In this document: positions 15,382 through 18,168 of the stretch, piece after piece | How the letters are laid out: every line of letters starts with the position of its first letter | How positions within the stretch are numbered: position 1 is the first letter of the stretch | DNA from: Sphingomonas sp. CCH9-E2 | GTDB lineage: Bacteria; Pseudomonadota; Alphaproteobacteria; Sphingomonadales; Sphingomonadaceae | Assembly (NCBI RefSeq): GCF_001557215.1 | Contig: NZ_LSJM01000058.1 | Span: 1 to 18,168, forward strand | DNA length: 18,168 nt | Reading direction: 5' to 3' | Program-made: the position numbers and the translations under genes | The notes under the pieces: model-generated | The model's database searches: none | Told to the model about the DNA's origin: nothing | Seen by the model: the letters and a program-made list of their open reading frames with translations, nothing else

Positions 15382-16366
15382 GCGGCGGCATCCGCAGCCA
15401 ATGGCCGCGCAAGTAGAAGCCAAATTCGGTCAGCTTGCGCGTGCGCCGCCCCCAGCCATCGCGGGCGAGCAGGCGGCGTGCAAAGAGCCTGTCGCTTGGA
15501 CGCGGCCGCAGATCGACGCGGATCGGGCTGAGATAGCCGCTGACCGGGGTATCGAAAATGGTCACGCAGAGCCGCAGCGCGCGCGCGACAGTTCCTTGGA
15601 GGCCATGCTCCCAGCTTCGCTCATACAGGCTGAGGTAGTAATCCTCCTGCTCGGCGGAAAATTCGCGGCACAATCGATCAATGTCCCACAGGTTCCGTAA
15701 GCCGCCCTGTAAATCGCCATCTGCGAACAGATGCGCAGCGGCGTGAATCACAATGTCTTCGCGTGACAGCACCGACAGGCCATTGCCCAGCGGCACCGCA
15801 CTGGCGATCAGCGCCGCTGCATCGGGCGTCACCCGCGCGGTCAGCGGCAGGATCGTGTGGTGGACGTCGATCATCCGGTCCCGCTCGCGATGGATCAGCG
15901 GCGGCAGTTCGTGCATCCAGCGGCGATAATAGGCGTCGTCATAGGGGTCGGGCTTGACCCATTCCCACCCGGCGGACAGCAGCAGCGCCTCGGCCTCGTC
16001 GATCCGGTCACGCGGCACGAGGATGTCGAGATCGCCGATCTGCCGCCCTTGCCCCGACGCCAGCCCGCTGGCGACGAACGCGGTTCCCTTGAGCAGCACG
16101 ACGGGCATTCCCGACGGCGCCAGCGCCCGCCGCGCCATCTCCGCCTCCCACAACGCCGCCAGCCGCCCCTGTTCCGCCGCCGCGCGCGCGTCCGCCAGTA
16201 CCCGCGCCGCCGCGGGCGGCATGGCCAGCCCCTCAACCCGGTGCGCCAGGCTGCCGATCAGCGTCTCCGCCCGCGCCGCGCACAGCAACGCCGTCCACCC
16301 CGCCGCATCCAGCGCCAGCACCGACGCCGGATCGCGCAGCGCGCGGGCGACCAGCGCGCCGCTCAT
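15326..16366 (-). CDS. NTP_transf_5-type nucleotidyltransferase of the HPr-rel-A cassette
   Basis: A 346-residue nucleotidyltransferase-fold protein. LLKGTAF (residues 91-97) and QIGDLDILVPRD (109-120) give the Dx D pair Asp112/Asp114. MIDVHHTILP supplies the probable third acid, Asp167. The C-terminal half is helical and Arg-rich near the end (LRPRPSDRLFARRLLARDGWGRRTRK). Relatives occur in lasso-peptide and other peptide-tailoring clusters beside PqqD- and HprK-like genes. ATG 16366 overlaps the kinase stop as ATGA. The frame stays open to 17284 but the upstream part is a shadow of the kinase gene. Its 3' end overlaps gph by 56 bp tail to tail. The donor and acceptor molecules are unknown. 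Confidence 0.85.
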   Translation of the reverse strand: MSGALVARALRDPASVLALDAAGWTALLCAARAETLIGSLAHRVEGLAMPPAAARVLADARAAAEQGRLAALWEAEMARRALAPSGMPVVLLKGTAFVASGLASGQGRQIGDLDILVPRDRIDEAEALLLSAGWEWVKPDPYDDAYYRRWMHELPPLIHRERDRMIDVHHTILPLTARVTPDAAALIASAVPLGNGLSVLSREDIVIHAAAHLFADGDLQGGLRNLWDIDRLCREFSAEQEDYYLSLYERSWEHGLQGTVARALRLCVTIFDTPVSGYLSPIRVDLRPRPSDRLFARRLLARDGWGRRTRKLTEFGFYLRGHWLRMPPLMLARHLWTKWRSGYRPA

Positions 16367-17226
16367 GCCAGCTTCCCCCATATCCGCTCGACCAGCGCAA
16401 TCGCACCATCGGTGTCGGGATAGTCGATCGCCCGCGCCGGCACCCCGCGTACGAGGCCGGTCAGCGCATCGAACCCGGCCTCGCCCAGAGCGACATAGTT
16501 GGTCGATGCTTGCGTCAGCCGCACGAAACACTCGCTTGGCTCCACCGAACGCTCGGCAACGGCGTGGCCGAAGGCGGGGAACAGGATCAAGGCAGGCCGC
16601 ACAGGCGCATCCATCGCGGCAATCGCGCGGGCATCGGGGACCAAATGGCGGATATCCCCCTTCGGCGTACCCTTGAGCAACGGCCCCCAGCGCGCATTGG
16701 GCAACGCCGCCTCCATCACGCCGATCGCTTCGTTCTTGAGGCTGATCAGCCGCGGAAAGCCGTGCAGCATCCCCGTCACCGGATCGAGCAGCGCGAACTC
16801 GTCCCCCATCAGCCGCCACCCGCGCGCCATCAGCAGCGCGGCCAGCGTGGACTTGCCCGCCCCGCTCTCCCCGGTCATCAACAGCGCACGGCCGTCCTTC
16901 TCGACCGCCGAGGCGTGGAGCAAAAGATAGCGCCGCTGTCCCAGCGCCATCTGAAGGTTCATCGCCATTTCCGCCGCCAGCACCCCCTGCGCCAGCGGCA
17001 GCGGTGCCGCCTCCGGGATCACGAAATCGCCGCCCAGATGCACCGCCGGGCGGATCCAGCGCCGCCACGGCCGCGCGGCGAACAGGCGGACGGTGAAATC
17101 CGGGATACCATCCTGCGGGTGCGGATAGTCGCGGTAGAGATCGTCCAGCGCGGCGATCGGCGCGCGCCAGTCGCTGCCGATGCGGAAGCCCACCGGACCG
17201 ATGCGCAGCATGGTGGCGTGACGCAT
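16363..17226 (-). CDS. HprK-related kinase A
   Basis: A 287-residue kinase related to the C-terminal catalytic domain of HPr kinase/phosphorylase. The P-loop is GESGAGKST (residues 119-127), preceded by LLHASAVEKDGRALLMT as in HprK (His104). GDEFALLD (141-148) is the Walker B-like acid cluster. SLKNEAIGVME and KGTPKGDIRHLVP follow. It lacks the N-terminal regulatory domain of true HprK and there is no HPr gene nearby. True HprK phosphorylates a serine of HPr; in some lasso-peptide clusters the related kinases phosphorylate a serine of the precursor peptide. The start (17226) abuts the PqqD-like stop and the stop overlaps the nucleotidyltransferase start. The target here is unknown; the small exported protein of the same operon is a candidate. 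Confidence 0.88.
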   Translation of the reverse strand: MRHATMLRIGPVGFRIGSDWRAPIAALDDLYRDYPHPQDGIPDFTVRLFAARPWRRWIRPAVHLGGDFVIPEAAPLPLAQGVLAAEMAMNLQMALGQRRYLLLHASAVEKDGRALLMTGESGAGKSTLAALLMARGWRLMGDEFALLDPVTGMLHGFPRLISLKNEAIGVMEAALPNARWGPLLKGTPKGDIRHLVPDARAIAAMDAPVRPALILFPAFGHAVAERSVEPSECFVRLTQASTNYVALGEAGFDALTGLVRGVPARAIDYPDTDGAIALVERIWGKLA

Positions 17227-17492
17227 CAGACGCGCTCCACCAGCCCGGAGGCGACCAGTTCGTCGATGCGCGCGGCGAGTGCATCGCGATCGGGATCGAC
17301 CAGATCGAACCGCTCGGACAACGCCGCCAGCGCCTGGTCGAGCGTCAGCGGCTCGGCCAGCAGCGCGATCAGCTCGGGCACCGGCGAATCCACCAGATGC
17401 GTGATCCCCGACGCGCGGTGATAGATCAGCGTCAGCGCATCGAGCGGTTCAATCCGCAGCGTCGCGGCGGGCGCGGCGCGGTACCGGGTCAC
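17226..17492 (-). CDS. PqqD-like peptide chaperone of the HPr-rel-A system
   Basis: An 88-residue protein with a PqqD/RRE-like winged-helix layout. Strands come first (TLRIEPLDALTLIYHRASGITHLVD), then helices (PVPELIALLAEPLTLDQALAALSERF) and a C-terminal helix (RDALAARIDELVASGLVE). PqqD-type domains bind the leader of a substrate peptide and hand it to a modifying enzyme. The start is GTG 17492, 6 bases after the stop of the small exported protein, and the end shares a base with the kinase start. Such spacing suggests strict co-expression. Which peptide it binds is not known. Confidence 0.85.
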   Translation of the reverse strand: MTRYRAAPAATLRIEPLDALTLIYHRASGITHLVDSPVPELIALLAEPLTLDQALAALSERFDLVDPDRDALAARIDELVASGLVERV

Positions 17493-17498
17493 GCGGCG

Positions 17499-17900
17499 TT
17501 ACCCGCGCGGCATCTGAAGCGATGCGAAACAGGTAAAGCCGCTGGTCCCGCGCTGCAGCCGGCGGATGTAATTGGTATAGGCGCGGCTCTGGTCATAGGT
17601 GGTGCCGGGCAGGTTCGCGCCGTTCAGCGCCTGCTTGACCTCTTCGCCCTTGAAGTTGCGGCCAGCCGGCGGGAACGCGCCCGGCGTCCCTGCCGGGACC
17701 AGCGAGCCATCGGCGGCGATGTAATTGCCCGCGCGCCCGGCGTCGGGCACCGGAATCTCGCAATTCAGCACCGACCCCGCCGTCTGGGCGAGCGCAGGCT
17801 TGATCGACACGATCGCTGACGCACTCGCCGCGCCCAGCATCAGCGCGCGCCGGCTCGAAACTTTCGGCGATCCGTCGTCAGGGGGCGTGGTGTCGGACAT
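17499..17900 (-). CDS. Small exported protein with Tat-like leader, first gene of the HPr-rel-A operon
   Basis: A 133-residue protein of unknown function. The N-terminus is polar (MSDTTPPDDGSPKVS). SRRALMLGAASASAIVSIKPALAQ follows, a Tat-like leader with twin Arg17-Arg18 and likely cleavage after ALA. The mature part (about 95 residues) has two cysteines (Cys47, Cys124) that could form a disulfide, a Gly/Pro-rich middle and a helical stretch (KGEEVKQALNGANLP). The C-terminus is GFTCFASLQMPRG. ATG 17900 is preceded by GAGAG 11 bases upstream. It is the first gene of the operon, 6 bases before the PqqD-like gene. This suggests it is the substrate or exported partner of the cassette, but no experiment supports that here. 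Confidence 0.72.
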   Translation of the reverse strand: MSDTTPPDDGSPKVSSRRALMLGAASASAIVSIKPALAQTAGSVLNCEIPVPDAGRAGNYIAADGSLVPAGTPGAFPPAGRNFKGEEVKQALNGANLPGTTYDQSRAYTNYIRRLQRGTSGFTCFASLQMPRG

Positions 17901-17927
17901 ATCTGTTCATCTCTCGCACGATCGCCT

Positions 17928-17941
17928 TTCACAAGTGTGAA
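17928..17941. promoter_or_regulatory. Palindrome TTCACA-AG-TGTGAA in the divergent promoter gap
   Basis: A perfect 6-2-6 inverted repeat in the 71-bp gap between the exported-protein gene (28 bp away) and the divergent membrane-protein gene (31 bp away). It has the look of a dimeric-regulator operator and overlaps a possible -35 (TTGTGA on the minus strand). No known regulator is assigned. Confidence 0.45.
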
Positions 17942-17971
17942 TCGCGCGTCCGATCGGCTAGGCACGATGGC

Positions 17972-18168
17972 ATGCCCAGCCTGACCAACCCCCGCACCTT
18001 CGCCGCGCTGATCGCCATCCTCGTGACCGCAATCGTCGCGTGGATCACCGCCGGGCCGCAAGCGGGCGGCATCGCGCTGGTCGGCGCGACGCTCGCCGCG
18101 CTGATCGCCTCGCCCCCGCCGGAGGAGCCGGTGCACGCGATTCCCGGCCCCGACCCCGTCAGCACCGC
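17972..18168 (+). CDS. Membrane protein, possibly a PhoR-like sensor kinase (partial, runs off window)
   Basis: The first 65 codons of a protein that continues past the right edge. After MPSLTNPRT there is a hydrophobic run (FAALIAILVTAIVAWIT), a short Gly-rich turn and a second hydrophobic run (IALVGATLAALIA), then a Pro-rich soluble start (SPPPEEPVHAIPGPDPVS). Two short N-terminal helices followed by a soluble region resemble alphaproteobacterial PhoR-type histidine kinases, but no catalytic motif is within the window. ATG 17972 is chosen because the ATG at 17967 is out of frame and stops at once. It is divergent from the HPr-rel-A operon and shares its upstream gap. Confidence 0.5.
   Translation, partial: MPSLTNPRTFAALIAILVTAIVAWITAGPQAGGIALVGATLAALIASPPPEEPVHAIPGPDPVST

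Noticed and set aside
16367..17284. N-terminal extension of the nucleotidyltransferase frame up to 17284
   Set aside because: It covers the HprK-like gene in another frame and has a Gly/Arg-rich shadow composition. The ATGA overlap at 16366 gives the natural start.
15326..17900. A classical lasso-peptide cluster
   Set aside because: No asparagine-synthetase-like cyclase, no transglutaminase-like protease and no short precursor with a conserved leader Thr are visible.

Overview
The window looks like a chromosomal segment of a high-GC alphaproteobacterium, most likely a sphingomonad (order Sphingomonadales). This rests on the codon bias, the RegB-type redox kinase tied to a bo3 oxidase operon, the HPr-rel-A (HprK-related kinase / PqqD-like / nucleotidyltransferase) cassette and the style of the housekeeping proteins. 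No insertion sequence, prophage, CRISPR array or rRNA was seen.

Region 1 (1-5722, minus strand) is a respiratory operon in the order cyoA-cyoB-cyoC-cyoD-SURF1-RegB-like kinase. It encodes a cytochrome bo3-type ubiquinol oxidase, its probable assembly factor, and a membrane histidine kinase with the quinone-binding GGxxNPF motif and the redox cysteine position of RegB/PrrB. Every junction after cyoB is a 4-base ATGA or GTGA overlap. The upstream gap (5723-5882) holds a perfect FNR/FixK-type box and a second palindrome matching the core I recall for RegR/RegA-type sites. Together they suggest oxygen and redox control with a feedback loop.

Region 2 (5883-10270) contains a divergent MFS transporter, a convergent two-domain PilZ protein (candidate c-di-GMP receptor), a tRNA-Gly(CCC) with encoded CCA, and a large exported amidohydrolase.

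Region 3 (10318-14590, minus strand) is an amino-sugar block supplying UDP-GlcNAc: glmU, a 103-residue unknown, a type II toxin-antitoxin pair (RHH antitoxin, PIN toxin), then glmS. The TA pair sits between glmU and glmS and carries its own compact promoter/operator, which overlaps the stop codon of the gene before it. The antitoxin mRNA is probably leaderless.

Region 4 (14668-18168) begins with a Gph-type HAD phosphatase on the plus strand, whose 3' end overlaps a convergent gene by 56 bp. Next comes a tightly packed minus-strand cassette: a small exported protein with a Tat-like leader (17900-17499), a PqqD-like chaperone, an HprK-related kinase and an NTP_transf_5-type nucleotidyltransferase. 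This combination resembles RiPP-tailoring and lasso-peptide accessory enzymes, but no classical RiPP synthetase is visible. It is the best candidate in the window for an undescribed system. A divergent membrane protein, probably a sensor kinase, runs off the right edge.
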